Shown here piece by piece: positions 1 to 15,071 of a stretch of DNA of 64,000 nt. The position numbers and the translations under genes are program-made. Under the pieces are notes generated by a model, which was not told where the DNA came from, searched no databases, and was given only the letters and a program-made list of their open reading frames with translations. Numbering within the stretch: position 1 is the stretch's first letter; each line of letters opens with the position of its first letter. Origin of the DNA: Eledone cirrhosa (lineage: Eukaryota; Mollusca; Cephalopoda; Octopoda; Eledonidae); assembly GCA_964016885.1 (NCBI GenBank), contig OZ024740.1:4290836-4354835 (forward strand), given 5' to 3'.

Positions 1-2458
1 CTGTCTACCATGTCTGTCTGTGTCTGTCTACCATGTCTGTCTGTGTCTATCTACCATGTCTCTTCGTGTCTATCTACCATGTCTGTCTGTGTCTGTCTGC
101 CATGTCTGTCTGTGTCTATCTACCATGTCTGTCTGTGTCTGTCTACCATGTCTGTCTGTGTCTATCTACCATGTCTGTCTGTGTCTGTCTACCATGTCTG
201 TGTCTATCTACCATGTCTGTCTGTGTCTGTCTACCATGTCTGTCTGTGTCTGTCTACCATGTCTGTCTGTGTCTATCTACCATGTCTGTCTGTGTCCGTC
301 TACCATGACTGTCTACCAGGTCTACCATGTCTATCTAGCATGTCTGTCTGTGTCTATCTACCATGTCTGTCTGCGCATGTCTACCATGTCTGTCTGTGTC
401 TATCTACTACGTCTGTAAGTGTCTGTCTACCCTGTCTGTCTGTGTCTATCTACCATGTCTGTCTGTGTCTATCTACCATGTCTGACTGTGCATGTCCACC
501 ATGTCTGTCTGTGTCTATCTACCATGTCTGTCTGTGTCTATCTACCATGTCTGTCTGTGTCCGTCTACCATGACTGTCTACCAGGTCTACCATGTCTATC
601 TAGCATGTCTGTCTGTGTCTATCTACCATGTCTGTCTGTGTATGTCTACCATGACTGTCTGTGTCTATCTACCTTGTCTGCCTGTGTCTATCTACCATGT
701 CTGTCTGTGTCTGTTTACCATGTCTGTTTGTGTCTGTCTACCATGTCTGTCTGTGCATGTCTACCATGTCTGTCTGTGTCTGTCTACCATGTCTGCCTGT
801 GTCTATCTACCATGTCTGTCTGTGTCTGTCTACCATGTCTGTCTGTGTCTATCTACCATGTCTGTCTGTGTCTGTCTACCACGTCTGTCTGTGTCTGTCT
901 ACCATGTCTGTCTGTTTCTGTCTACCACGTCTGTCTGTGTCTATCTACCATGTCTGTATGTGTCTGTCTACCATGTCTGTCTGTGTCTATCTACCATGTA
1001 TGTGTCTGTCTACCATGTCTGTCTGTGTCTGTCTACCATGTCTGTATGTGTCTGTCTGTATCTGTCTACCATGCCTGTCTGTGTCTGACTACCATGTCTG
1101 TATGTGTCTGACTACCATGTCAGTATGTGTCTGTCTACCATGTCTGTCTGTGTCTATCTACCATGTCTGTCTGTGTCTATCTACCATGTCTGTCTGCGTC
1201 TGTCTGTGACTGTCTACCCTGACTGTCTGCATCTGTCTACTATGTCTGTATGTGTCTGTCTACCATGTCTGTCTGTGTCTATCTACCATGTCTGTCTGTG
1301 TCTATCTACCATGTCTGTCTGTGTCTGTCTACCATGTCTGTATCTATCTACCATGTCTGTCTGTGTCTATCTAACATGTCTGTCTGTGTCTACCTACCAT
1401 GTCTGTCTGTGTCTATCTACCATGTCTGTATGTGTCTATCTACATTGTCTGTATGTGTCTATCTACCATGTCTGTCTGTGTCTATCTACCATGTCTGTCT
1501 GTGTCTGTCTACCATGCCTGCCTGTGTCTATCTACCAGGTATGTCTGTGTCTATCTACCATGTCTGTCTGTGTCTGTCTACCATGTCTGTCTGTGTCTAT
1601 CTACCATGTCTGTGTCTGTATATCACGTCTGTCTGTGTCTATCTACCATGTCTGTCTGTGTCTATCTACCATGTCTGTATGTGTCTGTCTACCATGTCTG
1701 TATGTGTCTGTCTACCATGTCTGTCTGCATCTGTCTACCATGCCTGTCTGTGTCTGACTACCATGTCTGTATGTGTCTGTCAACCATGTCTGTCTGTGTC
1801 TATCTACCATGTCTGTCTGTGTCTATTTACCATGTCTGTCTGTGACTGTCTACCCTGTCTGTCTGCGTCTGTCTACCATGTCTGTATGTGTCTGTCTACC
1901 ATGTCTGTCTGTGTCTTTCTATCATGTCTGTCTGTGTCTATCTACCATGTCTGTCTGTGCCTGTCTACCATGTCTGTCTGTGTCTGTCTACCATGTCTGT
2001 CTGTGTCTGTCTACCATGTCCGTCTGTGTCTATCTACCATGTCTGTCTGTGTCTATCTACCATGTCTGTCTGTGTCTGTCTACCATGTCTGCCTGTGTCT
2101 ATCTACCAGGTATGTCTGTGTCTATCTACCATGTCTCTCTGTGTCTGTCTACCATGTCTGTCTGTGTCTATCTACCATGTCTGTGTCTGTATATCACGTC
2201 TGTCTGTGTCTATCTACCATGTCTGTCTGTGTCTATCTACCATGTCTGTATGTGTCTGTCTACCATTTCTGTATGTGTCTGTCTACCATGTCTGTCTGTA
2301 TCTGTCTACCATGCCTGTCTGTGTCTGACTACCATGTCTGTATGTGTCTGTCTACCATGTCTGTCTGTGTCTATCTACCATGTCTGTCTGTGTCTATCTA
2401 CCATGTCTGTCTGTAACTGTCTACCCTGTCTGTCTGCGTCTGTCTACCATGTCTGTCT

Positions 2459-5400
2459 GTGTCTATCTACCATGTATGTCTGTGTCTGTCTAACATGTCT
2501 GTCTGTGTCTGTCTACCATGTCTGTCTGTGTCTGTCTACCTTGTCTGTCTGTGTCTGTCTACCATGTCTGTCTGTGTCTATCTACCAGGTCTGTCTGTGT
2601 CTATCTACCATGTCTGTTTGTGTCTGTCTACCATGTCTGTCTGTATCTATCAACCATGTCTGTGTCTGTCTATCACGTCTGTCTGTGTCTATCTACCATG
2701 TCTGTCTGTGTCTATCTACCATGTCTGTCTGTGTCTGTCTACCATGTCTGTATGTGTCTTTCTACCATGTCTGTCTGTGTCTGTCTAACATGTCTGTCTG
2801 TGTCTGTCTACCATGTCTGTATGTGTCTGTCTACCATGTCTGTCTGTGTCTGTCTACCATGTCTGTATGTGTCTATCTACCATGTCTGTCTGTGTCTATC
2901 TACCATGTCTGTATGTGTCTATCTACCATGTCTGTCTGTGTCTATCTACCTTGTCTGTCTGTGTCTATCTACCATGTCTGTCTGTGTCTATCTACCATGT
3001 CTGTCTGTGTCTGTCTACCTTGTCTGTCTGTGTCTGTCTACCATGTCTGTCTGTGTCTATCTACCAGGTCTGTCTGTGTCTATCTACCATGTCTGTCTGT
3101 GTCTGTCTACCATGTCTGTCTGTGTCTATCTATCATGTCTGTGTCTGTCTATCACGTCTGTATGTGTCTATCTACCATGTCTGTATGTGTCTGTCTACCA
3201 TGTCTGTCTGTATCTCTCTACCATGCCTGTCTGTGTCTGACTACCATGTCTGTATGTGTCTGACGACCATGTCTGTATGTGTCTGTCTACCATGTCTGTC
3301 TGTGTCTATCTACCATGTCTGTCTGTGTCTATCTACCATGTCTGTCTGCGTCTGTCTGTGACTGTCTACCCTGACTGTCTGCATCTGTCTACCATGTCTG
3401 TATGTGTCTGTCTACCATGTCTGTCTGTGTCTTTCTACCATGTCTGTCTGTGTCTATCTACCATGTCTGTCTGTGTCTGTCTAACATGTCTGTCTGTGTC
3501 TGTCTGCCATGTCTGTCTGTGTCTGTCTACCATGTCTGTATGTGTCTATCTACCCTGTCTGTCTGTGTCTATCTACCTTGTCTGTCTGTGTCTATCTACC
3601 ATGTCTGTCTGTGTCTATCTACCATGTCTGTCTGTGTCTGTCTACCTTCTCTGTCTGTGTCTGTCTACCATGTCTGTCTGTGTCTATCTACCAGGTCTCT
3701 CTGTGTTTATCTACCATGTCTGTGTGTGTCTGTCTACCATGTCTGTATGTGTCTGTGTACCATGTCTGTCTGTATCTGTCTACCATGCCTGTCTGTGTCT
3801 GACTACCATGTCTGTATGTGTCTGTCTACCATGTCTGTCTGTGTCTATCTACCATGTCTGTCTGTGTCTATCTACCATGTCTGTCTGTGACTGTCTACCA
3901 TGTCTGTCTGCGTCTGTCTACCATGTCTGTATGTGTCTGTCTACCATGTCTGTCTGTGTTTGTCTACCATGTCTGTCTGTGTCTGTCTACCATGTCTGTC
4001 TGTGTCTATCTACCATGTCTCTTCGTGTCTATCTACCATGTCTGTCTGTGTCTGTCTGCCATGTCTGTCTGTGTCTATCTACCATGTCTGTCTGTGTCTG
4101 TCTACTATGTCTGTCTGTGTCTGTCTACCATGTCTGTCTGTGTCTATCTACCATGTCTGTCTGTGTCTGTCTACCATGTCTGTGTCTATCTACCATGTCT
4201 GTCTGTGTCTGTCTACCATGTCTGTCTGTGTCTGTCTACCATGTCTGTCTGTGTCTATCTACCATGTCTGTCTGTGTCCGTCTACCGTGACTGTCTACCA
4301 GGTCTACCATGTCTATCTAGCATGTCTGTCTGTGTCTATCTACCATGTCTGTCTGCGCATGTCTACCATGTCTGTCTGTGTCTATCTACTACGTCTGTAA
4401 GTGTCTGTCTACCCTCTCTGTCTGTGTCTATCTACCATGTCTGTCTGTGTCTATCTACCATGTCTGACTGTGCATGTCCACCATGTCTGTCTGTGTCTAT
4501 CTACCATGTCTGTCTGTGTCTATCTACCATGTCTGTCTGTGTCCGTCTACCATGACTGTCTACCAGGTCTACCATGTCTGTCTGTGCCTGTCTACCATGT
4601 CTGTCTGTGTCTGTCTACCATGTCTGTCTGTGTCTGTCTACCATGTCTGTCTGTGTCTGTCTACCATGTCTATCTGTGTCTGTCTACCATGTCTGTCTGT
4701 GTCTATCTACCATGTCTGTCTGTGTCTATCTACCATGTCTGTCTGTGTCTGTCTACCATGTCTGTATCTATCTACCATGTCTGTCTGTGTCTATCTACCA
4801 TGTCTGTCTGTGTCTACCTACCATGTCTGTCTGTGTCTATCTACCATGTCTGTATGTGTCTATCTACATTGTCTGTCTGTGTCTATCTACCATGTCTGTC
4901 TGTGTCTTTCTACCATGTCTGTCTGTGTCTGTCTACCTTGTCTGTCTGTGTCTGTCTACCACGTCTGTCTGTGTCTATCTACCAGGTCTGTCTGTGTCTA
5001 TCTACCATGTCTGTCTGTGTCTGTCTACCATGTCTCTCTGTGTCTATCTACCATGTCTGTGTCTGTCTATCACGTCTGTTTGTGTCTGACTACCATGTCT
5101 GTATGTGTCTGTCTATCATGTATGTCTGTGTCTATCTACCATGTCTGTCTGTGACTGTCTACCCTGTCTGTCAGCATCTGTCTACCATGTCTGTATGTGT
5201 CTGTCTACCATGTCTGTCTGTGTCTTTCTACCATGTCTGTCTGTGTCTATCTACCATGTCTGTCTGTGTCTGTCTACCATGTCTGTGTGTGTCTGTCTAC
5301 CATGTCTGTATGTGTCTATCTACCATGTCTGTCTGTGTCTATCTACCTTGTCTGTCTGTGTCTATCTACCATGTCTGTCTGTGTCTGTCTACCATGCCTG

Positions 5401-8000
5401 CCTGTGTCTATCTACCAGGTATGTCTGTGTCTATCTACCATGTCTGTCTGTGTCTGTCTACCATGTCTGTCTGTGTCTATCTACCATGTCTGTGTCTGTA
5501 TATCACGTCTGTCTGTGTCTATCTACCATGTCTGTCTGTGTCTATCTACCATGTCTGTATGTGTCTGTCTACCATGTCTGTATGTGTCTGTCTACCATGT
5601 CTGTCTGTATCTGTCTACCATGCCTGTCTGTGTCTGACTACCATGTCTGTATGTGTCTGTCAACCATGTCTGTCTGTGTCTATCTACCATGTCTGTCTGT
5701 GTCTATCTACCATGTCTGTCTGTGACTGTCTACCCTGTCTGTCTGCGTCTGTCTACCATGTCTGTATGTGTCTGTCTACCATGTCTGTCTGTGTCTTTCT
5801 ATCATGTCTGTCTGTGTCTATCTACCATGTATGTCTGTGCCTGTCTACCATGTCTGTCTGTGTCTGTCTACCATGTCTGTCTGTGTCTGTCTACCATGTC
5901 TGTCTGTGTCTATCTAACATGTCTGTCTGTGTCTATCTACCATGTCTGTCTGTGTCTGTCTACCATGTCTGCCTGTGTCTATCTACCAGGTATGTCTGTG
6001 TCTATCTACCATGTCTGTCTGTGTCTGTCTACCATGTCTGTCTGTGTCTATCTACCATGTCTGTGTCTGTATATCACGTCTGTCTGTGTCTATCTACCAT
6101 GTCTGTCTGTGTCTATCTACCATGTCTGAATGTGTCTGTCTACCATGTCTGTATGTGTCTGTCTACCATGTCTGTCTGTATCTGTCTACCATGCCTGTCT
6201 GTGTCTGACTACCATGTCTGTATGTGTCTGTCTACCATGTCTGTCTGTGTCTATCTACCATGTCTGTCTGTATCTATCTACCATGTCTGTCTGTAACTGT
6301 CTACCCTGTCTGTCTGCGTCTGTCTACCATGTCTGTATGTGTCTGTCTACCATGTCTGTCTGTGTCTTTCTATCGTGTCTGTCTGTGTCTATCTACCATG
6401 TCTGTCTGTGCCTGTCTACCATGTCTGTCTGTGTCTGTCTACCATGTCTGTCTGTGTCTGTCTACCATGTCTGTCTGTGTCTATCTACCATGTATGTCTG
6501 TGTCTGTCTAACATGTCTGTCTGTGTCTGTCTACCATGTCTGTCTGTGTCTGTCTACCTTGTCTGTCTGTGTCTGTCTACCATGTCTGTCTGTGGCTATC
6601 TACCAGGTCTGTCTGTGTCTATCTACCATGTCTGTTTGTGTCTGTCTACCATGTCTGTCTGTATCTATCAACCATGTCTGTGTCTGTCTATCACGTCTGT
6701 CTGTGTCTATCTACCATGTCTGTCTGTGTCTATCTACCATGTCTGTCTGTGTCTGTCTACCATGTCTGTATGTGTCTGTCTACCATGTCTGTCTGTGTCT
6801 GTCTAACATGTCTGTCTGTGTCTGTCTACCATGTCTGTATGTGTCTGTCTACCATGTCTGTCTGTGTCTGTCTACCATGTCTGTATGTGTCTATCTACCA
6901 TGTCTGTCTGTGTCTATCTACCATGTCTGTATGTGTCTATCTACCATGTCTGTCTGTGTCTATCTACCTTGTCTGTCTGTGTCTATCTACCATGTCTGTC
7001 TGTGTCTATCTACCATGTCTGTCTGTGTCTGTCTACCTTGTCTGTCTGTGTCTGTCTACCATGTCTGTCTGTGTCTATCTACCAGGTTTGTCTGTGTCTA
7101 TCTACCATGTCTGTCTGTGTCTGTCTACCATGTCTGTCTGTGTCTATCTATCATGTCTGTGTCTGTCTATCACGTCTGTATGTGTCTGTCTACCATGTCT
7201 GTATGTGTCTGTCTACCATGTCTGTCTGTATCTCTCTACCATGTCTGTCTGTGTCTGACTACCATGTCTGTATGTGTCTGACGACCATGTCTGTATGTGT
7301 CTGTCTACCATGTCTGTCTGTGTCTATCTACCATGTCTGTCTGTGTCTATCTACCATGTCTGTCTGCGTCTGTCTGTGACTGTCTACCCTGACTGTCTGC
7401 ATCTGTCTACCATGTCTGTATGTGTCTGTCTACCATGTCTGTCTGTGTCTTTCTACCATGTCTGTCTGTGTCTATCTACCATGTCTGTCTGTGTCTGTCT
7501 AACATGTCTGTCTGTGTCTGTCTGCCATGTCTGTCTGTGTCTGTCTACCATGTCTGTATGTGTCTATCTACCCTGTCTGTCTGTGTCTATCTACCTTGTC
7601 TGTCTGTGTCTATCTACCATGTCTGTCTGTGTCTATCTACCATGTCTGTCTGTGTCTGTCTACCTTCTCTGTCTGTGTCTGTCTACCATGTCTGTCTGTG
7701 TCTATCTACCAGGTCTCTCTGTGTTTATCTACCATGTCTGTGTGTGTCTGTCTGCCATGTCTGTCTGTGTCTATCTACCATGTCTGTGTCTGTCTATCAC
7801 GTCTGTCTGTGTCTATCTACCATGTCTGTCTGTGTCTATCTACCATGTCTGTATGTGTCTGTCTACCATGTCTGTATGTGTCTGTGTACCATGTCTGTCT
7901 GTATCTGTCTACCATGCCTGTCTGTGTCTGACTACCATGTCTGTATGTGTCTGTCTACCATGTCTGTCTGTGTCTATCTACCATGTCTGTCTGTGTCTAT
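2459..8000 (+). repeat. about 4-kb higher-order duplication within array 1
   Basis: Variant-unit order from about 2,518 to 3,700 reappears from about 6,536 onward at an offset of 4,018 bp (2,813/6,831, 3,256/7,274, 3,402/7,420). Further left, an offset of 3,880 bp links 1,399-2,416 with 5,279-6,296. A 571-bp internal duplication is seen in both copies (ends at 1,845/2,416 and 5,725/6,296), so that smaller duplication predates the larger one. Confidence 0.7.
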
Positions 8001-8079
8001 CTACCATGTCTGTCTGTGTCTGTCTGTGACTGTCTACCATGTCTGTCTGCGTCTGTCTACCATGTCTGTATGTGTCTGT

Positions 8080-11000
8080 CTACCATGTATGTATGTGTCT
8101 GTCTACCAATGTCTGTCTGTGTCTTTCTACCATGTCTGTCTGTGTCTGTCTACCATGTCTGTCTGTGTCTGTCTACCATGTCTGTCTGTGTCTGTCTACC
8201 ATGTCTGTCTGTGTCTATCTACCATGTCTCTTCGTGTCTATCTACCATGTCTGTCTGTGTATGTCTGCCATGTCTGTCTGTGTCTATCTACCATGTCTGT
8301 CTGTGTCTGTCTACCATGTCTGTCTGTGTCTATCTACCATGTCTGTCTGTGTCTGTCTACCATGTCTGTGTCTATCTACCATGTCTGTCTGTGTCTGTCT
8401 ACCATGTCTGTCTGTGTCTGTCTACCATGTCTGTCTGTGTCTATCTACCATGTCTGTCTGTGTCCGTCTACCATGACTGTCTACCAGGTCTACCATGTCT
8501 ATCTAGCATGTCTGTCTGTGTCTATCTACCATGTCTGTCTGCGCATGTCTACCATGTCTGTCTGTGTCTATCTACTACGTCTGTAAGTGTCTGTCTACCC
8601 TGTCTGTCTGTGTCTATCTACCATGTCTGTCTGTGTCTATCTACCATGTCTGACTGTGCATGTCCACCATGTCTGTCTGTGTCTATCTACCATGTCTGTC
8701 TGTGTCTATCTACCATGTCTGTCTGTGTCCGTCTACCATGACTGTCTACCAGGTCTACCATGTCTATCTAGCATGTCTGTCTGTGTCTATCTACCATGTC
8801 TGTCTGTGCATGTCTACCATGACTCTCTTTGTCTATCTACCTTGTCTGCCTGTGTCTATCTACCATGTCTGTCTGTGTCTGTCTACCATGTCTGTTTGTG
8901 TCTGTCTACCATGTCTGTCTGTGCATGTCTACCATGTCTGTCTGTGTCTATCTACCTTGTCTGCCTGTGTCTATCTACCATGTCTGTCTGTGTCTGTCTA
9001 CCATGTCTGTCTGTGTCTATCTACCATGTATGTGTCTGTCTACCATGTCTGTCTGTGTCTGTCTACCATGTCTGTATGTGTCTGTCTACCATGTCTGTCT
9101 GTATCTGTCTACCATGCCTGTCTGTGGCTGACTACCATGTCTGTATGTGTCTGACTACCATGTCTGTATGTGTCTGTCTACCATGTCTGTCTGTGTCTAT
9201 CTACCATGTCTGTCTGTGTCTATCTACCATGTCTGTCTGCGTCTGTCTGTGACTGTCTACCCTGACTGTCTGCATCTGTCTACCATGTCTGTATGTGTCT
9301 GTCTACCATGTCTGTCTGTGTCTTTCTACCATGTCTGTCTGTGTCTATCTACCATGTCTGTCTGTGTCTGTCTAACATGTCTGTCTGTGTCTGTCTGCCA
9401 TTTCTGTCTGTGTCTGTCTACCATGTCTGTATGTGTCTATCTACCCTGTCTGTCTGTGTCTGTCTGCTATGTCTGTCTGTGTCTATCTACCATGTCTGTC
9501 TGTGTCTGTCTACCATGTCTGTCTGTGTCTATCTACCATGTCTGTCTGTGTCTGTCTACCATGTCTGTGTCTATCTACCATGTTTGTCTGTGTCTGTCTA
9601 CCATGTCTGTCTGTGTCTATCTACCATGTCTGTCTGTGACTGTCTACCATGTCTGTCTGCGTCTGTCTACCATGTCTGTCTGTGTCTATCTACCATGTCT
9701 GTCTGTGTCTGTCTACCACGTCTGTCTGTGTCTATCTACCATGTCTGTCTGTGTCTATCTACCATGTCTGTCTGTGTCTGTCTGTGTATATCTACCATGT
9801 ATGTCTGTGTCTATCTACCATGTCTGTCTGTGTCTATCTACCATGTCTGTTTGTGTCTGTCTAACATGTCTGTCTGTATCTATCTACCATGTCTGTGTCT
9901 GTCTATCACGTCTGTCTGTGTCTATCTACCATGTCTGTCTGTGTCTGTCTACCATGTCTGTATGTGTCTGTCTACCATGTCTGTGTGTGTCTGTCTAACA
10001 TGTCTGTCTGTGTCAGTCTACCATGTCTGTATGTGTCTGTCTACCATGTCTGTCTGTGTCTGTCTACCATGTCTGTCTCTGTCTATCTACCAAGTCTGTC
10101 TGTGTCTGTCTGTGACTGTCTACCCCGTTTGTCTGTGTCTGTCTACCATGTCTGTATGTGTCTGTCTACCATGTCTGTTTGTGTCTATCTACCATGTCTG
10201 TCTGTGTCTGTCTGTGACTGTCTACCATGTCTGTCTGTGTCTATCTACCATGTATGTCTATGTCTGTCTACCATGTCTGCCTGTGTCTGTCTACCATGTC
10301 TGTCTGTGTCTGTCTACCATGTCTGTCTGTGTCTGTCTACCATGTCTGTCTGTGTCTGTCTATCATATCTGTCTGTGTCTGTCTACCATGTCTGTCTGTG
10401 TCTATCTACCATGTCTGCCTGTGTCTATCTACCATGTCTGTCTGTGTCTATCTACCATGTCTGTCTGTGTCTATCTAGCTTGTCTGTCTGTGTCTATCTA
10501 CCATGTCTGTCTGTGTCTATCTACCATGTCTGTCTGTGTCTGTCTACCATGTCTGTGTCTATCTAACATGTCTGTCTGTGTCTGTCTACCATGTCTGTCT
10601 GTGTCTGTCTGTGTATATCTACCATGTATGTCTGTGTCTATCTACCATGTCTGTCTGTGTCTGTCTACCTTGTCTGTCTGTGTCTGTCTACCATGTCTGT
10701 ATGTGTCTATCTACCAGGTCTGTTTGTGTCTATCTACCATGTCTGTTTGTGTCTGTCTACCATGTCTGTCTGTGTCTATCTACCATGTCTGTATGTGTCT
10801 GTCTACCATGTATGTATGTGTCTGTCTACCAATGTCTGTCTGTGTCTTTCTACCATGTCTGTCTGTGTCTGTCTACCATGTCTGTCTGTGTCTGTCTACC
10901 ATGTCTGTCTGTGTCTGTCTACCATGTCTGTCTGTGTCTATCTACCATGTCTCTTCGTGTTTATCTACCATGTCTGTCTGTGTCTGTCTGCCATGTCTGT

Positions 11001-13500
11001 CTGTGTCTATCTACCATGTCTGTCTGTGTCTGTCTACCATGTCTGTCTGTGTCTATCTACCATGTCTGTCTGTGTCTGTCTACCATGTCTGTGTCTATCT
11101 ACCATGTCTGTCTGTGTCTGTCTACCATGTCTGTCTGTGTCTGTCTACCATGTCTGTCTGTGTCTATCTACCATGTCTGTCTGTGTCCGTCTACCATGAC
11201 TGTCTACCAGGTCTACCATGTCTATCTAGCATGTCTGTCTGTGTCTATCTACCATGTCTGTCTGCGCATGTCTACCATGTCTGTCTGTGTCTATCTACTA
11301 CGTCTGTAAGTGTCTGTCTACCCTGTCTGTCTGTGTCTATCTACCATGTCTGTCTGTGTCTATCTACCATGTCTGACTGTGCATGTCCACCATGTCTGTC
11401 TGTGTCTATCTACCATGTCTGTCTGTGTCTATCTACCATGTCTGTCTGTGTCCGTCTACCATGACTGTCTACCAGGTCTACCATGTCTATCTAGCATGTC
11501 TGTCTGTGTCTATCTACCATGTCTGTCTGTGCATGTCTACCATGACTGTCTTTGTCTATCTACCTTGTCTGCCTGTGTCTATCTACCATGTCTGTCTGTG
11601 TCTGTCTACCATGTCTGTTTGTGTCTGTCTACCATGTCTGTCTGTGCATGTCTACCATGTCTGTCTGTGTCTATCTACCTTGTCTGCCTGTGTCTATCTA
11701 CCATGTCTGTCTGTGTCTGTCTACCATGTCTGTCTGTGTCTATCTACCATGTATGTGTCTGTCTACCATGTCTGTCTGTGTCTGTCTACCATGTCTGTAT
11801 GTGTCTGTCTACCATGTCTGTCTGTATATGTCTACCATGCCTGTCTGTGGCTGACTACCATGTCTGTATGTGTCTGACTACCATGTCTGTATGTGTCTGT
11901 CTACCATGTCTGTCTGTGTCTATCTACCATGTCTGTCTGTGTCTATCTACCATGTCTGTCTGCGTCTGTCTGTGACTGTCTACCCTGACTGTCTGCATCT
12001 GTCTACCATGTCTGTATGTGTCTGTCTACCATGTCTGTCTGTGTCTTTCTACCATGTCTGTCTGTGTCTATCTACCATGTCTGTCTGTGTCTGTCTAACA
12101 TGTCTGTCTGTGTCTGTCTGCCATTTCTGTCTGTGTCTGTCTACCATGTCTGTATGTGTCTATCTACCCTGTCTGTCTGTGTCTGTCTGCTATGTCTGTC
12201 TGTGTCTATCTACCATGTCTGTCTGTGTCTGTCTACCATGTCTGTCTGTGTCTATCTACCATGTCTGTCTGTGTCTGTCTACCATGTCTGTGTCTATCTA
12301 CCATGTTTGTCTGTGTCTGTCTACCATGTCTGTCTGTGTCTATCTACCATGTCTGTCTGTGACTGTCTACCATGTCTGTCTGCGTCTGTCTACCATGTCT
12401 GTCTGTGTCTATCTACCATGTCTGTCTGTGTCTGTCTACCACGTCTGTCTGTGTCTATCTACCATGTCTGTCTGTGTCTATCTACCATGTCTGTCTGTGT
12501 CTGTCTGTGTATATCTACCATGTATGTCTGTGTCTATCTACCATGTCTGTCTGTGTCTATCTACCATGTCTGTTTGTGTCTGTCTAACATGTCTGTCTGT
12601 ATCTATCTACCATGTCTGTGTCTGTCTATCACGTCTGTCTGTGTCTATCTACCATGTCTGTCTGTGTCTGTCTACCATGTCTGTATGTGTCTGTCTACCA
12701 TGTCTGTGTGTGTCTGTCTAACATGTCTGTCTGTGTCAGTCTACCATGTCTGTATGTGTCTGTCTACCATGTCTGTCTGTGTCTGTCTACCATGTCTGTC
12801 TCTGTCTATCTACCAAGTCTGTCTGTGTCTGTCTGTGACTGTCTACCCCGTTTGTCTGTGTCTGTCTACCATGTCTGTATGTGTCTGTCTACCATGTCTG
12901 TTTGTGTCTATCTACCATGTCTGTCTGTGTCTGTCTGTGACTGTCTACCATGTCTGTCTGTGTCTATCTACCATGTATGTCTATGTCTGTCTACCATGTC
13001 TGCCTGTGTCTGTCTACCATGTCTGTCTGTGTCTGTCTACCATGTCTGTCTGTGTCTGTCTACCATGTCTGTCTGTGTCTGTCTATCATATCTGTCTGTG
13101 TCTGTCTACCATGTCTGTCTGTGTCTATCTACCATGTCTGCCTGTGTCTATCTACCATGTCTGTCTGTGTCTATCTACCATGTCTGTCTGTGTCTATCTA
13201 GCTTGTCTGTCTGTGTCTATCTACCATGTCTGTCTGTGTCTATCTACCATGTCTGTCTGTGTCTGTCTACCATGTCTGTGTCTATCTAACATGTCTGTCT
13301 GTGTCTGTCTACCATGTCTGTCTGTGTCTGTCTGTGTATATCTACCATGTATGTCTGTGTCTATCTACCATGTCTGTCTGTGTCTGTCTACCTTGTCTGT
13401 CTGTGTCTGTCTACCATGTCTGTATGTGTCTATCTACCAGGTCTGTCTGTGTCTATCTACCATGTCTGTTTGTGTCTGTCTACCATGTCTGTCTGTGTCT
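8080..13500 (+). repeat. 2,723-bp tandem segmental duplication within array 1
   Basis: Two adjacent blocks, roughly 8,080-10,790 and 10,800-13,500, repeat the same irregular order of variant units at a fixed offset of 2,723 bp. Example markers are CTCTTCGTGTCT at 8,228 and 10,951, and the stop-bearing CTGTAAGTGTCTG variant at 8,581 and 11,304. Only scattered single-base differences were seen, which implies a recent event. The block edges are approximate because every unit looks similar. Confidence 0.8.
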
Positions 13501-15071
13501 ATCTACCATGTCTGTCTGTGTCTGTCTACCATGTCTGTATGTGTCTGTCTACCATGTCTGTCTGTGTCTGTCTAACATGTCTGTCAGTGTCTGTCTACTA
13601 TGTCTGTATGTGTCTGTCTACCATGTCTGTCTGTGTCTGTCTAACAAGTCTATCTGTGTCTATCTACCATGTCTGTCTGTGTCTGTCTGTGACTGTCTAA
13701 CCCGTCTGTATGTGTCTGTCTACCATATCTGTTTGTGTCTATCTACCATGTCTGTCTATGTCTGTCTGTGACTGTCTACCCTGTCTGTCTGTGTCTATCT
13801 ACCATGTCTGTCTGTGTTTTTCTACCATGTCTGTCTGTGTCTGTCTACCATGTCTGTCTGTGTCTATCTACCATGTCTGTCTGTGTCTGTCTACCATGTC
13901 TGTCTGTGTCTATCTACCATGTCTCTCTGTGTCTATCTACCATGTCTGTCTGTGTCTATCTACCATGTCTGTCTGTGTCTATCTACCATGTCTGTCTGTG
14001 TCTGTCTACCATGTCTGTCTGTGTCTGTCTACCATGTCTGTCTATGTCTGTCTATCATATCTGTCTGTGTCTGTCTACTATGTCTGTCTGTGTTTGTCTA
14101 CCATGTCTGCCTGTGTCTATCTACCATGTCTGTCTGTGTCTATCTACCATGTCTGTCTGTATCTATCTACAATGTCTGTTTGTGTCTATCTACCATGTCT
14201 GTGTCTATCTACCTTGTCTGTTTGTGTCTATCTACCATGTCTGTGTCTATCTACCATGTCTGTTTGTGTCTATCTACCATGTCTGTCTGTGTCTGTCTAC
14301 CTTGTCTGTCTGTGTCTGTCTACCATGTCTGTCTGTGTCTATCTACCAGGTCTGTCTGTGTCTATCTACCATGTCTGTTTGTGTCTATCTACCATGTCTG
14401 TCTGTGTCTGTCTACCTTGTCTGTCTGTGTCTGTCTACCTTGTCTGTCTGTGTCTGTCTACCATGTCTGTCTGTGTCTATCTACCATGTCTGTTTGTGTC
14501 TATCTACCATGTCTGTGTCTATCTACCATGTCTGTTTGTGTCTATCTACCATGTCTGTCTGTGTCTGTCTACCTTGTCTGTCTGTGTCTGTCTACCATGT
14601 CTGTCTGTGTCTATCTACCAGGTCTGTCTGTGTCTATCTACCATGTCTGTCTGTGTCTGTCTACCATGTCTGTCTGTGTCTATCTACCATGTCTGTGTCT
14701 GTCTATCACGTCTGTCTGTGTCTATCTACCATGTCTGTCTGTATCTGTCTACCATGCCTGTCTGTGTCTGTCTACCATGTCTGTCTGTGTCTGTCTACCA
14801 TGTCTGTCTGTGTCTGTCTACCATGTCTGTCTGTGTCTGTCTATCATATCTGTCTGTGTCTGTCTACCATGTCTGTCTGTGTCTATCTACCATGTCTGCC
14901 TGTGTCTATCTACCATGTCTGTCTGTGTCTATCTATCATGTCTGTCTGTGTCTATCTAGCTTGTCTGTCCGTGTCTATCTACCATGTCTGTCTGTGTCTA
15001 TCTACCATGTCTGTCTGTGTCTGTCTACCATGTCTGTGTCTATCTAACATGTCTGTCTGTGTCTGTCTACC